This document shows positions 24,529 to 37,001 of a DNA stretch of 64,000 bases, one piece after another. The notes beneath the pieces were generated by a model. That model had not been told where the DNA came from. It did no database searches and worked only from the letters and a program-made list of their open reading frames with translations. The stretch comes from Euglena gracilis (taxonomy: Eukaryota > Euglenida > Euglenophyceae > Euglenales): assembly GCA_039621445.1 (NCBI GenBank), contig CP154956.1, positions 86,251,291 through 86,315,290 of the forward strand, in the 5' to 3' direction. A program made the position numbers and the translations under genes. Position 1 is the first letter of the stretch. Every line of letters begins with the position of its first letter.

Positions 24529-25318
24529 GCGACAGGTACCCTGAGCAGGGGTTTTTTTTTGAGGCCGGGGGGGGGTCCCCCCACCCACCCACCCACCCCC
24601 TGGGGGGCCCGGGGGGGGGTTCCCAGGGCCACCAACATTTCCCTGAAAATGGCCAAAATCGCGAAAATGCCAAAAACAGCACCTTTTTCAAAAATTTTCG
24701 GCGCCGAAGACGCCGAAAAGTATAACCCCCCCGGGGGACCACCTGCGGGGGGGGGGGGTCGCCGGACCCACCCACCCTCCCTCCCTCCCCCGGGAGTCCA
24801 AGACTTAAAAAAACCCCTGACCCCGAGGCACTCCCCTCGTGGGGACGGAGGTCGGTTTCCGCCCCACGGGGCTACAGCCCAATCCCATGCCGATGTGAAG
24901 GGGAGCGACAGCCGCCCTCCATGCTGGGTTCAAGCGGCCAAGAGGGTGGCCAGCCATTGATGCCGTGCATCGTCCCATCTTTGATTGACAGATGGACGCC
25001 CGTCCACCGTTTCCCGACATAGGCAGTCCCTCCCTCCGCACTCCGACATTCCCACCCACCCACCTGGAGAAGCCCCCCCCCCCCAAAGGGTTGGACTCAA
25101 CAGCAAACTTCTCCGAGAAAACTTTTCAAAAAGCGTCTTTGGCGCCGAAAATTTTTGAAAAAGGTGCTGTTTTTTTGGCATTTTCGCGATTTTTGGCCGT
25201 TTTCAGGGAGAAGTTGGTGGCCCTGGGACCCCCCCCCAGCCCACCCAGGGGGGGGGGGGGTGGGGGGGACCCCCCCGGCCTTAAAAAAAAAAACCCTGCT
25301 CAGGGTACCTGTCGCAGC
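24529..25318. mobile_element. Inverted pair of the G/C-tract repeat
   Basis: The left arm starts GCGACAGGTACCCTGAGCAG then a T-run. The right arm ends with the complement at about 25,286-25,318. Arms of about 180-290 bp carry the same core (GCACCTTTTTCAAAAATTTT and GGCGCCGAA). The 24,826-25,115 spacer holds a minus-strand open stretch with KDGTMHGINGW, too weak to call an exon. Confidence 0.65.
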
Positions 25319-25702
25319 CAGGTTTTCTGCTACTTTGGTGATCTTCCCACTAAAAAAATCCCGAAGGAATCACCCAAGCCTGCACCAGAACCCCCAGAGG
25401 AGAGATGGACCTGGACCAGGGGGTTTGAATGCAAAAGAAACCCGAACCTCACCTCTGGCCAGGTGAACACACCACTGAATCCAGGCAGGATGGAGTGGTT
25501 GATAGGAGCAGCACGCCACTCACCTACGCCCTGAATGAGAACCACAAGTCCGGCACACACGTCAGAGATGGGGGCAAGGGAGCACACTTGTATGGGGCTT
25601 TTTTGTACACGCAAAAATGGCTTGGGTTTGGGAGACAGATCGAGAGATTGCTGCGATGCATCAGGCCGGCTGGAGGTGATGTAACTAAACTGAAGAGGAA
25701 AC

Positions 25703-25850
25703 TACCCCCCCCCCCCTAGTCGTATGACCGGGTTCCTGCAACCTGTGCCAGGGGGAGGGGGTGTTCAAAACACCCCCACCCATGACCTGCAACCTGTGAC
25801 CGGGGGGTGGTCGTAAATGAGGGGTGGTCGTACGACTAGGGGGGGGGGTA
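25703..25850. mobile_element. 148-bp MITE-like element
   Basis: The ends are TACCCCC...CTAGTCGTA and TACGACTAGG...GGGTA, perfectly inverted apart from run length. Two internal copies of ACCTGCAACCTGTG-type sequence. No coding. Confidence 0.65.
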
Positions 25851-26130
25851 AATGACATTTATTGGCTGTTATTATTACATCATTATCTGTGAGAAATAAA
25901 ATTTCCAACAGATGGTTTTGATCAGCGAAGGAGTGCGCTTAACCAGGCTCAGGCAACTTAAGAGTTGAACCTTTTTTGCCAGCATCATTTCCCTAATCTT
26001 TCACCCCCCAAAAGGCTGAAAATTTTCGCACAGAAGGAGTTAGATTAGTCAGGATTTTGAAGGTAGGTTGTTGGCGCTGCCTGGCCAAATTGATTGTTAC
26101 CAGGATTATCCCAAGGTCCATGTCTGCTGC

Positions 26131-26158
26131 ACAAGAATCATCATCATCGTCGTCGTCG

Positions 26159-26219
<61 letters not shown>

Positions 26220-26220
26220 T
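26131..26220. repeat. (ATC)n / (CAT)n microsatellite
   Basis: About 28 ATC triplets. They create poly-Ser, poly-Ile and poly-Met frames that are not genes. Followed to 26,400 by degenerate CCTTAAAATG units. Confidence 0.95.
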
Positions 26221-26728
26221 GTTATTATTGTTACCTTAAAATGCCTTAAAGTGAGCCTTAAAAATTTTGGCCAAAAAGCCTTAAAGTGCCTTGAAATGCC
26301 TTCAAATGCCTTAAAAACTCGGACTTGCAAAATTTTCTCCGACCGAGAAAAAATGAAAAACGCCTTAAAATGCCTTAAAATGCCCTGAAATTTTGGGGAA
26401 AAACTTTGCCTTCGAAAAATGATGCTGCTGCTGCAGATCAATCCAGGTGCTGGAACGATCTTTTACCTCTTCAGCTACTTCGAGTTCGGGGGATTTTCAT
26501 GTTGCATTAGTCAACAGACCAATGACCTTCCAACAGAACTGATGTTCATGGATGAGAATTCCAGGCGTGTCACCTTCACGGAAACATAGCATTGAATAAA
26601 TTCAGTTATCCCCCCAGTGATTCTGAGAAAAAATTTTTTGTATCAAGAACTGCGGGAAAACAGGCAATACCTGGTGTTCTGATTTCAGCATGTGGCAAAA
26701 AGGCCTCCAGAACAGAGGGCACACAGAA

Positions 26729-27122
26729 CCCCCCCCCCTAATAAGTGCTCAGTGCCCTAATTGTGCGCAGTGCCCTAACAAATGCGCAGCCCCCAAGGGT
26801 CCGAAACTACCTCCTAAAAAGTGCGCACCCCCCCCCAAAGGAGAAATCACGGTCACATCTCAGGTCAAAAAGCACAAACAATTCTCAGAATTGTCCTTCT
26901 CAAACCAAATATTTCCATCGTCCAAGCCCAAATTTGACACATAATCACTTCACTCATAGCTTGAAATCACAAAATAGGGGGAAAATTGAAAAAGAGTGCG
27001 GGAAACGTGAGTATTTTCGGCTTTGTCCTAAAAAGTGCGCAGTGCCCTAATAAATGCGCACCCCTTGGGGTCCGAAACTACGTCCTTAAAATGCGCGCAC
27101 CCGTGCACTTATTAGGGGGGGG
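26729..27122. mobile_element. 394-bp G/C-tract inverted-end element
   Basis: The ends are a C-run with CTAATAAGTGC and GCACTTATTAG with a G-run. Internal units AGTGCCCTAATAAATGCGCA and GGGTCCGAAACTAC occur in both halves. Related degenerate sequence is seen at 12,840-13,080. Confidence 0.6.
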
Positions 27123-28104
27123 TTAACACAATCCTGATTTTTTTTTTCATTGCACAATTCCTCACAACAATATTCTTTAATTTCCAATTGAAGTGCTTGT
27201 GCCATGCAACAAAAAGCTGGTTTTCTGGGCCAAGGAATGACCCCAAGTCGCCAGTCAGCCACCTGGCATGGTTCTCAAGCGGGCAAACAGCCATCAGGTC
27301 AAGCATGCTTCAGACGCAAACAAAGGCCAGGAAAGCCAGCCAGTGGCTGTAGACTGGCACTAAATCGGAGGTCAGGAGCACGACGCAGGTCAGAGATGGG
27401 TTTGGGTTGCACTTTGCATCTCTGGAGGTCAGTGGAGGTGGATGCAGACATGAATGCACATTGGCAAAACTTGCGCGGGTTATTGCGGGAGTTTTGCGTG
27501 TTCTTCCCGACGATTTTTTGACTCCTGGGAAACGATATCAATTTCGGAAAATTTTGCACACTAGACCATACAAAACAAAAAAAATGAATGTTTCTTTTGA
27601 ATGTCTCGGGGCCTGGCCTGGAGTGGGATAAAAAAATGCCTTCTGGATCTTTTGGCAGCTTAACTGCTGCCCCCCCCCCCCTGGGGGGGCTGGAGTTGGA
27701 CAGAGGAGGTCCACATTCTCAAAACCCAACCCTAACCTTATTACAAACCTTCACCCTTTCCCTAACCCCTTATACTGGGAGCAGGCGTTCCATACTACGC
27801 GCATGTCCGGGTCATCTCCTGTGGAGAGCACGGAAGCACAAGGAAATTTGGGTCCAGGCCAACTTCTCAAATGCAGGGGTCCAACCCCCCGTCTGACTAC
27901 TGTCCCCTGGGGAGGGGAGTTGTTAGACGTTGCCTTTTTTATGATTATTTGAACTAAAAGTGGAAGCTTGCACAGACGTTCTCATGTTCCTTTGGGGAGT
28001 CAAATGGGCAAAAGATGGGTAAAATGATGGTTGGCATACCAGAATGCCAGCAGAACGTATTGTGGCAAAAAGGATGCAAGAGATGCATGCAGGCATTATT
28101 ATTT

Positions 28105-28262
28105 TTTAAGGCGCCTTAAAAAACCTTAAAAAACCTTAAAAAACCTTAAAATTTTTTTTGCCAAAATGCCTTAAAAAACCTTAAAAAACCTTAAAAAACC
28201 TTAAAAAAATCACCCAGGGGAAGTTTTTCTTCCCCGTGATGACCTTAAAAAACCTTAAAATT
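28105..28262. repeat. CCTTAAAAAA minisatellite A
   Basis: About ten CCTTAAAAAA or CCTTAAAATT units. A second cluster lies at 29,538-29,650 and a looser one at 26,240-26,400, so 26-30 kb shares one repeat family. No gene seen between 27,123 and 30,228. Confidence 0.8.
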
Positions 28263-29537
28263 TTTCCCTGGGAATTTTTTTTCTTGCACCAAACAAATAA
28301 TGGCATGTCTGAAACCCCGCATAAAGCCAGTCAATGCAGAAGCGGTTGTGAACAAACAATATGAAAACCGGATTGTTTGCCAAGGTTTGTGGCATAGTTC
28401 GGTTGGCCTCGGTTCACCAAAAGCTGTGACACACGGCCAGAATAAGCAAAACTTGCAACCACATCTTTCTTGATTTGAATTACTTGAGACATTCTTAGAG
28501 GAGTCAACCCAAATTGCTCAAAAGTGCAATTGCAGCAAAAGTTGCATGAACAACAAAAAATCCCGATTTGGGACAATTTACTACGCTGGAGCAGTTTCCC
28601 ACACTTGCCACAGCATTTCAAGAAGCGAAACAGTGCGTTCTCCAATTGAGCTGTGATTCCGCGAATTTTTCCCACTTTTTTTTGCCCAAGCACGCGAAAG
28701 TTTGGGTCCCCGCACTTATGTGCAGCAGTTGGAAGAAAGACTTTCTCGTTTGGATCAGAAACCTTGCCATTGTGGAGAAATTCCTGCTGAATTTGCATTT
28801 ATTTATAAAAAAATTGTTTTTTTTAAAAAAAAGGCTTTTTAAAAAAAAGATTTTTTGTTTCAAAAAAAAACAAGCAGTCAACCTTGGCAAGCACCTATGG
28901 TCAAGCCCCAAAATTTCCCCATTTGAGGCCATTTTAGGCCATTTAAGGCCAACGGGCAAGCAAATGTCCTGAATAGGGTCAGAAATTTAAAATAATTGCA
29001 ATGAAAAAAATGGATGGTTTCGAGTTTCGAGTTTCGAGGTGACCCACTCTGTATCCCATGCAACAAGGTTTTGAGCAATGTGTATGGCGGCACACTGGAT
29101 GTGCACGCGTTTGGTATTGCTCACATGAAAAAGTTGGATTATTTTGTCAGTGTTCATGAGGCTATCCGGTGTGGGTGCATGGGTCAGGGCGGTCCATCAG
29201 GGACGGGATTTTTTTTTTGAGTTAACTGCCCCTTAAGGACTGCCCCTCCAGGGCAGTTTTGGACCCGAAATAATTTTTCTGGCGTCTTCGGCGCCGGGTG
29301 TTTTTTTTACCCATTTTGGGACCCATATGCAGGAACCCATAGCTAAAATGGCCTAAAATTCCTAAAATGCCTAGAATGACCTAAAATTCCTAAAATGCCT
29401 AAAATTGCAATAACTGTCCCTCATGGACCGCCCTGATCCCATGCTTCGTCCGAGGCTTCTTCCTTGGGCGTTCCGAAGCCACAGGAGTCTGAAGCCATCG
29501 GGCCATCTTCGGGGTCTGATATTTTACCTGAGGAAAA

Positions 29538-29650
29538 AAATGCCTTAAAAAACCTTAAAATTTTTTAAAATTCCTCAAAAAACCTTAAAAAAACCTTAAA
29601 AAACCTTAAAAAACGCCTTAAAATTTTTTGAGAAATCTCGCCTTAAAAAA
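29538..29650. repeat. CCTTAAAAAA minisatellite B
   Basis: Same unit as the 28.1-kb array, with TTTTTTAAAATTCC spacers. Confidence 0.8.
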
Positions 29651-30228
29651 AAATAATGCCTGGATGCATGCACGCAACAAAAAAACATAAAACCCTGGCA
29701 GGGGCCCCAAATACCCTGGCAGGGGCCTTGTCCTTGCGTTGCCCGGGTAACTTGGCAAGGGCAAGGCAAAAAAGAAGGTTCCAGAAACCAGACGTGTTTT
29801 TTTTTTTTGCATTTCGTGACACACAAGCTGTCGGCATCAGTTTCTAGCCCCTCTACCAAAATTCAAGGCGGATACCCATCGTCTCAACCGCCCTGTTCCC
29901 CCCAAAAAGGGAGTCACTTAACGACCTTCCCAGGGGGGGGGGTCCAACTCAGAGGTTGGAAACTTGGGCTGACTGGAAAAAGGCTCCAGGCTGACTCCAG
30001 CTTAAGAAATTCCCTGCTGGCAAGGAGAATGGCCAACACGATGGTTCCAGGTTCCTGGCACCCTTCCAGGTTGTCTGGGGGGTCAGCATTCCTTGGCGAA
30101 TGGCCGAAGCCGGTTCTCCAATAAATCCCAGTCGGGCCTAGTTTCAGCCCTCGGACCCTATGGGGGGGATTCCCGCCAGCCAGCACCTTTTTTCTTTCTT
30201 TCAAATCAGCAGCTTCCCAGTTAGACGG

Positions 30229-33200
30229 CCGGGAATGCACTTTTCTTGTTGAGTCACAAAATTCTGACAGTTTTAGTGAAAATGCGCATCCGCGCATTTT
30301 GGAAGCGGAGTGCGCAGGTGCGCATTCTGAAGGGTTTGATTTTTCTTCCAGAGTGGGTGAAAACACCACAAAAATGAGCTGTTTGGATATTACACGACCA
30401 CAAGGACCACCCCTTGTTTACTGGTTCAACTACACGTAGCATGCTGCTTACAGCTGTTTCATGACGACTGTGGTACAATGTGTGGCTGGACACACACTCG
30501 GCACACTCCAAATGGCATGCGGAACACAAGCAATGCAGGCCAACCTGGACCTGGGTGTGCCACCTTGTGTTCACCAGTGCGTGCTGATGGCTCCTGGGGG
30601 GCAGGACCTGGCGAACCCGGGATGAGCGTGGGAAGGAACTCCTTGCAGCCATAGAGACACAGCCCTCCCACGGTCAAAACAACAGGTTTATCACTGAGTG
30701 ACAAGGCCGAAGAATGCGCACCTGCGCATTTTTTGGAAACCCAAAAGAATGCGCAGGTGCGCATTTTTGGAATGGACACAGGCTGTGAGAAGGGGGAATG
30801 CGCACATGCGCATTGATGTTGAAGGACACACTGGGTATGGCCTGTTGTTTGCCTGCCTTGAATCCGAGTTGTGCATCGCTGTGATGTGGTTTTGGGCTTG
30901 CAGAACATGGGTGTGTGAGGGGCAGTTGAACCAAGATAATCACCCTGGGCAACAATGTCGCTGTACCAGACCACACCCTGGAACACGACACCTGCAGCGG
31001 CGTGGAAAACCCTGGGCTCGGCGACGGCAGGTGTCAAGGCACGCATCCATGTCTTTCACTGACAGGGGAACTGCCCCCCTGCAGGTCAAGTCACCGAACA
31101 AATCAGAATGCGCACCTGCGCATTCGACTTCACCCGCTGCAGTCCAGTGCCCAGCCCAGCCTACGCTGCTCTCATGAACGTGTGGAGCACGTCACAACGC
31201 ACGTGAACGTCCCCCAGCTGGCGGAGGTGATGGGCCGGTTGATGCCAGCGTTGTCCGACCCCACGCAGGCCCTTGAGATCGTGAGACAGGCACAAATACA
31301 TCACAACAAAAACCTGCCGATAAACCCAATAATTTTTTCGTTCTGCTTTTTCCGTGCATTCCATTGTGTCGTACCAAGGGAAAACAGATGAGAAAGGGAC
31401 TTTGGTGCCCGAGGAAATTCCTCAGTGACGGGCACCCTAATTCCCAACTGCGGTCAACAGTCTTTCATGGCATGAGTAAAAAGCCGGTGAATGCGCACAT
31501 GCGCAAAAAAGCGTCCTGTGCCTTTCTGTAAATTACAGCCACACCGCCGAATATTTGCACTCCCAGGTGGGCATGCCACCACCCACGCCAACTCTCCCCG
31601 CCTGGCCTGGGTTGGAAACCACACGGCTGACGTGTAGACCTCCCTATGGGGATCGAATGGTGTCCGAGGACGAGGCAGCCCTGGAGCGAACAGCAGGGGA
31701 GGACCACCACCTGTGGCCTTGCGTCACCCACACACAGAACCCTTTTTTATCATGTACTCAGAGTCGACGCTCCAGTCAGAGTGGAGGGGAGGTTCTGTGC
31801 CCTGTGCTGGAAGCAGGGCACGAGGGGGCGATGGTGAATGTTTGTTGTGTGCGTGTACTCTGCATTCAGAGAGTGGCGGGGTGGGTGTGTTTAAATCCCC
31901 ACCAGATGTGTGTTGGGGAGGCTCGTCACCCTCCTCAGGCTACCTGCTGTTTGCCATTCCACACGGTGCACTGCACCTCTCCTTGACACATGCAGGCACA
32001 GCATCCCTCCAGTGGCGCACGCCGTCCGCTCCTCATGTGCCTTCTCATAGGCACCATGGCACATCACCATGTGGGACCACTTGTGTTTGGGTCTGACGTT
32101 TGGGATGGGGTGCTGGGTGTGGCTTTGCACGCCTTTCCTGTGTGTCACTATTTTTTAAAGGTACGGAGCGGAGCCCCGCTTCAACCTTTTCTGCCACAGA
32201 CTACACCCTCCAGAACAGCCCTCACAAACGATATAAAATGGCTCCTCTCCGAGGGTGCATCAGGCACAAGAATGCGCACGTGCGCACTCTTGAGACCATT
32301 CTTTCGCTGGCTGGCTGTGAGTTCATCTGCAGGAGAGCAGGAGGGGAGCAGTGCTGGGCAACCACAAGAGTGCGCACCTGCGCATTTTGTGAGGGGGAGT
32401 GTGCAGGTGCGCACTCTCTGTGTTGTGGGGAGTTGTGTCTCGCTCTCCTGAACCCAGTGCCAGCACAACATTGTGGCAGGGCTACCCCCATGGTGCACTG
32501 CTGGCCTTTTTGTTGACGATTTCAGAGGCATCTCATTGCACACGTGGGTGACGCCAGAGCAGGGTGTACGTCTCCCTGGCTGTGCCTCCACCTTGTGTGC
32601 TGAGTTGTTGGGCATCGCCCTGTGTGGCAACCTCCTACCAGGGTGCTTTAAGGGGAGACACAAGAAGGGAATGTGCATGTGCGCATTCACCCCGATGTGC
32701 CATGTTTGACTGCAGCCATTGCAGATGGAGTGTGTGGCGAAGGTGTGTGTGCATATGTGCTTTCCTTGGTCTTCACAGCGGCCAGGGGATGTGTAGTTTG
32801 CAGTGCTGACTGTAGAGACCACAATGCCCCCTTCCCACAACCACCCCCGGGAGCCACAATAACCGTCCAAAACTTCAGGAAAAGGCCAGGACGGGGAGGG
32901 GGGTGCACTGGGCACCACTAAACAGGGGGGACAATTACAGGTACAACGCCTTCACCTGACGAGGGTTTGTCCTTGTGAAACAGCGTTTCGTGTCGCACCT
33001 ACTTCGGCAGATGGGGGTTTCCCCCCGGTCGACGGAGGTGCTAAACCGTCATTTTCAAAACGAAAAAAGTCGGTTTGCCCAGGAAAAAAACCCAGGGATC
33101 GAAGGTGGTGGTACCAATTTTGGTACCAGGGGTTTCAGCTGACGGGTCGGCCGCCCCGTCAAGTGATGGCAACAGACTTGGTCAAAAGAATGCGCAGGTG

Positions 33201-33237
33201 CGCATAAAACCACCAAAAATGAAAAGTGCATTCCCGG
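30229..33237. mobile_element. 3.0-kb inverted-end element with internal palindromes
   Basis: The 17-bp ends CCGGGAATGCACTTTTC and GAAAAGTGCATTCCCGG are perfect inverted repeats. At least ten copies of a 16-20 bp palindrome of the form GAATGCGCANNTGCGCATTC occur inside (near 30,280; 30,305; 30,713; 30,745; 30,797; 31,107; 31,488; 32,268; 32,370; 32,396; 32,667; 33,188) and almost nowhere else. Such arrays are typical of transposase-binding subterminal repeats, but here they span the whole element. No transposase frame found; no clear target duplication. Confidence 0.65.
31218..31280 (+). pseudogene. Exon-like segment inside the 3.0-kb element
   Basis: CCCCCAG|CTGGCG and ATC|GTGAGA bound exactly 21 open codons, including LAEVMGRLMPALSDPTQALE, with exon-like GC content. 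It is the only plus-strand block in the window that looks like an internal exon. It could be a captured gene fragment; no partner exon was found. Function unknown. Confidence 0.3.
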
Positions 33238-35222
33238 TAGTCAAATGCAGATATTCCAGATGGAGGGAATGTTGAATTTTTTGGTCTGCATGTTGGGCAG
33301 GCAAAGAATGAGCCCTCCACAAAAGAATTTCAGCATGATAAAAAAAACTGTACGGTAATCCGAAGTGGGTGGGGTCAGACCCCCCTGCCAGGCCTTCCCA
33401 TAGAGCCCTGAGGGTGGGTCCAAAGCCTGGGAGGGGCCCTGAAATGCCTGCACTTGCAGGCTGGAGGGGTCGTGCCTGCCTGGCCACATATACATGGATA
33501 CAGGCAGAAATTTCACCCCAAAAAATGTGTTTTTGTCAGCCTTCCAATGCCTTCGGTGCCAGGGTACCTTGGCCGAGTGCCAAAGGCACTTTAGGCCATG
33601 TCCAACGCAACCCTGGCTGCCTGGGGGGGGGGGTCGGGTCTGGGTGATTGCCGAGGCAGGCACCTCCTGAGGGGGGGGGGGGCAGAGAAAAAATTAACTT
33701 CTCAATGCTAACACCATTTGGGGACCGTTGAAATCCTGGCCATACTCTGAATCACTTTTGCTGACGGACTCAGAATGAAAAAAAGATTAAAGGTGGAATG
33801 CAAACTGGGGAGGGATGGGCGACGTGTTGGGAGGGAACAGAGCGAGGTCAGCAAACATTCACAGCATTGTCTGTCATTGTCTGCCAGCCTTACAGGGGAA
33901 TGAAACTGAAATGCAAACAGGATGGACACCTTCCTTTCATTCCCAGAGAAATGACACTGGTGACACCAGTGTGTGGCACTTCAAAGTGTCACACACTGTG
34001 GAAATGGGGGGCGGTCTGAACCCTCGAAAAATAGCACATCTAAAAAAAGATAAAGCACCTTTGCTTAAAAAAAAAGGTTCATTCCATTTTTCTTTGCTTC
34101 ATTCCACTCAGATGACTCAAAATATGACATGGTTGCTGAAATCTAAAAAAATCACTACAGTTGTTATTGGTAAAGGATAAATTTCAAACAAGTAAAAATG
34201 GAGTGAATTCACTTCATGAAAATTGATCAAAACTTGGCTTCACCCTTCAGGATGGTTCTGCTTCCTTGGAAGGGGGTACAAAAATGACGTCGTCCTTTGC
34301 ATGGTTTTGAACATATGAACTGCACAATTTCTCACTGGTCAGCAAGGACATGTCATCGACTGCAAGCTCTGGGATCCCTTGGGGTCGAGGGGAAATAAAA
34401 TTGTTCCAGCGGCGAAACCTGACTGGACCATAAAAAAAAAATGGCAAAAAGCGCCAAAAATTTTTGTGGGAAGGGATGGCCAAAATGGCCATTTTTGAGC
34501 ATTTTGGGGGTTTGTTTCACCTCAAAAATCTTGCCAAAATCTCCAACCTAGCGGGATTTGGGCATTTTTGTCCAAATCTTGGTGGTTTGGAGCTAGCTAG
34601 AAAGACCAATTACAACACTCCCCTCCCCAGACATCCCACCCCCAATGGTCAACAGCCAGCACCTTTTTCCAGCCGGCTGACTGGACTCCTCCTTAAGAAG
34701 GTCACTGCCGCCAGGATTTTGGGTAATACCCCATTTCCTCACAATCTTCATTTTGCAGCCATTTTTGGCACAGATTATCAACGTTGGCGGAAATACTCAA
34801 CAATGCTCACTGCCACAAGCATTTCATTGCAGTCTTTGGAGCAGGGCCAGGTATTTCTTTTTAAGGCCGGGGGAGAGGGAGAGGGCACCCCACCCACCCA
34901 CCCACCCACCCGGGGCATATCCCCCCCACCCCCAGGGAAGAGGTCCGGCAGACCCACCCACCCTCCCCTCCCCAGGGATGTTCTGGGGGCGGGGGAGGGT
35001 GGTCCGAACCCCCTCCCAACACGGAGAGGGGGGGCAGACCCCCCCCCCCCAACAGTGAAACTGAAGGGGGCTGGGAACCCCTTTCGGTTTTGTAGACTGG
35101 CAGATTGCCGGATACCAAGCCAAGTTTGAAGAAAAATCCTTGATTTTTCTTTGAAAATCCAAAAAATGCTCATTTTTTTTTGCATCTTTTGATTTTTTTT
35201 TTCATGTAGAAAGCACAGAAAC
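33238..35222. other. No gene recognised
   Basis: Unique-looking AT-moderate sequence with one G/C-tract family fragment (34,855-35,090, CCCACCCACC and C/G runs). No supported coding block. Confidence 0.45.
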
Positions 35223-36283
35223 CAGGGATTTGTGCTTATCCTTTTTTGGGGGTCAAATTCTTATCCGTAGGTATCCGTAGTTATCCGTAGTTATCCGTAG
35301 TTTTCCGTAATTATCCTTATTTGCTAAAATACACTTCCTGACAGGGGATATCCATCTAGAAATGGCTGCAATTGAAAAGATGAAAAGAGTTGATCATCAT
35401 AAACCTCAGGAATGTCTAAAATTTGTGAAATATGACAATCTAAACAGAAAACGACAAGCATCCAAGGCAGATGGAAACGACAATGTCCGGTGTGGGTTTT
35501 TTAATCTTTCATCCACCGTTCTTCACAATCACCGTTGCAGAGCCAACGGCTGCCTGCCGGAGGTTAAACGACATCTTCTGTCGGTTTTTAAAACCAATGA
35601 CACCGGCCAAACTGAAAGCAGCCCATCTCTTTATAGGATGCACGCTGCCAAATGTAAAATTGTTGCAAAAAAAAGGCCTGAGGGGGGAAATTGATACCCA
35701 GATGCATTCTAACATAAAACACCTGCATCTTCAGGAACCTTTATCAAAGCTGCACTTGCTCCGGGCTGTTTAACCACCTTTGCCCCTTCCAATTTCATTA
35801 TCTTGTGGGACTGGCTCGCAACGTGCCTTACAGGAAAGCGATTTTCCTTATAATCAACTTGCACACCACAAAGGCAGCGACACAACTCCTTACCTTCGTT
35901 TCGCACCTCCAAATCATCTCGAAGCTGGGCAGCCCGCTTCTGCGGAGTCAGATGACTTCCACGCTTCACAGCTCCCTTCTCCTTTGCTGATGGAGACTCA
36001 GGAGGGAAATCCATTGGCAGGGAGAAAGAATAGAACCTGTGGTTGAGGATGTGGGTGTGCACGCAAGCTTCATGCAGTTCTTGCTCATCCTCATTCGTCA
36101 AATTTTTTCTTGCTGATCCGTAGTTATCCGTAGTTATCCATAATTATCCTTATCTGGACTTTTTGGCTCATCCGCAGTTATCCGTAGTTATCCGTTTTTA
36201 TCCGTATTTGGGGGTTTCGGGCTTATCCGTAGTTATCCGTAGTTAGCTGTAGGTATCCATTTCAGGATAAGCACAAATCCCTG
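35223..36283. mobile_element. hAT-like element with 19-bp inverted ends and target duplication
   Basis: The left end CAGGGATTTGTGCTTATCC and right end GGATAAGCACAAATCCCTG are perfect inverted repeats. CAGAAAC directly flanks both sides (a 7-bp target duplication; an 8th base is shifted). Subterminal TATCCGTAGT units repeat on both sides (35,262-35,320 and 36,114-36,255). CAGGG ends and subterminal repeats are hAT traits, though hAT duplications are usually 8 bp. Too short and broken to be autonomous. Confidence 0.8.
35709..36101 (-). pseudogene. Degenerate BED/CGGBP1-like zinc-finger fragment of the hAT-like element
   Basis: The open minus-strand segment contains a Cys-X-Cys/His pattern, CRCLCGVQVDYKENRFPV then HVASQSHK, resembling the C..C....D......H....H finger at the N-terminus of hAT-type and CGGBP1-like proteins, which binds element ends. 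A basic/Ser-rich stretch precedes it (SPSAKEKGAVKRG). The frame breaks after about 130 codons, and the following 35,470-35,700 region is open only in pieces, so no intact transposase remains. Confidence 0.5.
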
Positions 36284-36384
36284 CAGAAACATCAAAAAAT
36301 GTGCAATATGCAATCTTAGAACCTGCCAAGGAGGGGGGCCAGACCCTCTACCTCAATACCGACGGGCTTCCCACACATCTCTGC

Positions 36385-36456
36385 CCCCCCCCTCCCTCCA
36401 CCTCCCTCCCTCCCTCCCTCCCTCCCTCCACCTCCCTCCCTCCCTCCCTCCCTCCC
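36385..36456. repeat. CCTCCCTC microsatellite
   Basis: Two blocks of CCCTCCCTCC units. Pyrimidine-pure; no gene. Confidence 0.9.
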
Positions 36457-37001
36457 AGGGTCCAGCCTTTTAAAAAAAAAATCCTGGGCAGGGCGTCGCT
36501 TCAGTCGAAGGATCCCATGGCCCATTTTTTTATGGTATTATTCATTGAATTTGTTTTTTTTTTGATTTTTTAAAGAGAAGTTTTTTGGATCGAAAAAAAT
36601 GTGAATGATTGTTCAAAACATCCACAGATAGTATTACAAAACGGAAAATTGTCCTGCAGAGGGAAATTTTTCCAACTCTTTTTCAACAGAAATGTGCACA
36701 TTGTGAAAAAAAAATCCAGAATGACCTCATTTGAAGGATTTTCGAACATTAACCTGGGGGGGGGAAGTCCAGCCAGCCAGCAGCCCTTTTCCAGCCTCTG
36801 ACCCCCCCCCATCGACGAGTTTTATTTATTTTCCAGCCGCCCGAAAAGCAACTCGAAGGTGCCGGATTTTGTTTTTGGGGGTACGGAAATGGGAAAAAGG
36901 CATATGTCAGCAAAGGGCTGGTGAGGACAAATTTTGGGTTAAAAATACTCTTTTTGCATAATTGGCAGTTGTTTTGGCCATTTTTGCACTTTTGATTTTT
37001 G

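Noticed and set aside
24872-25063. RCC1-like minus-strand stretch (KDGTMHGINGW)
   Set aside because: Three frames are partly open and no splice sites give a phase-consistent exon; it sits between inverted repeat arms.
26057-26441. Poly-Ser, poly-Ile and poly-Met frames
   Set aside because: All arise from the ATC microsatellite.
35262-36255. TATCCGTAGT repeats as a CRISPR array
   Set aside because: Units are 10 bp with no regular spacers, lie in a eukaryotic hAT-like element, and no cas genes exist.
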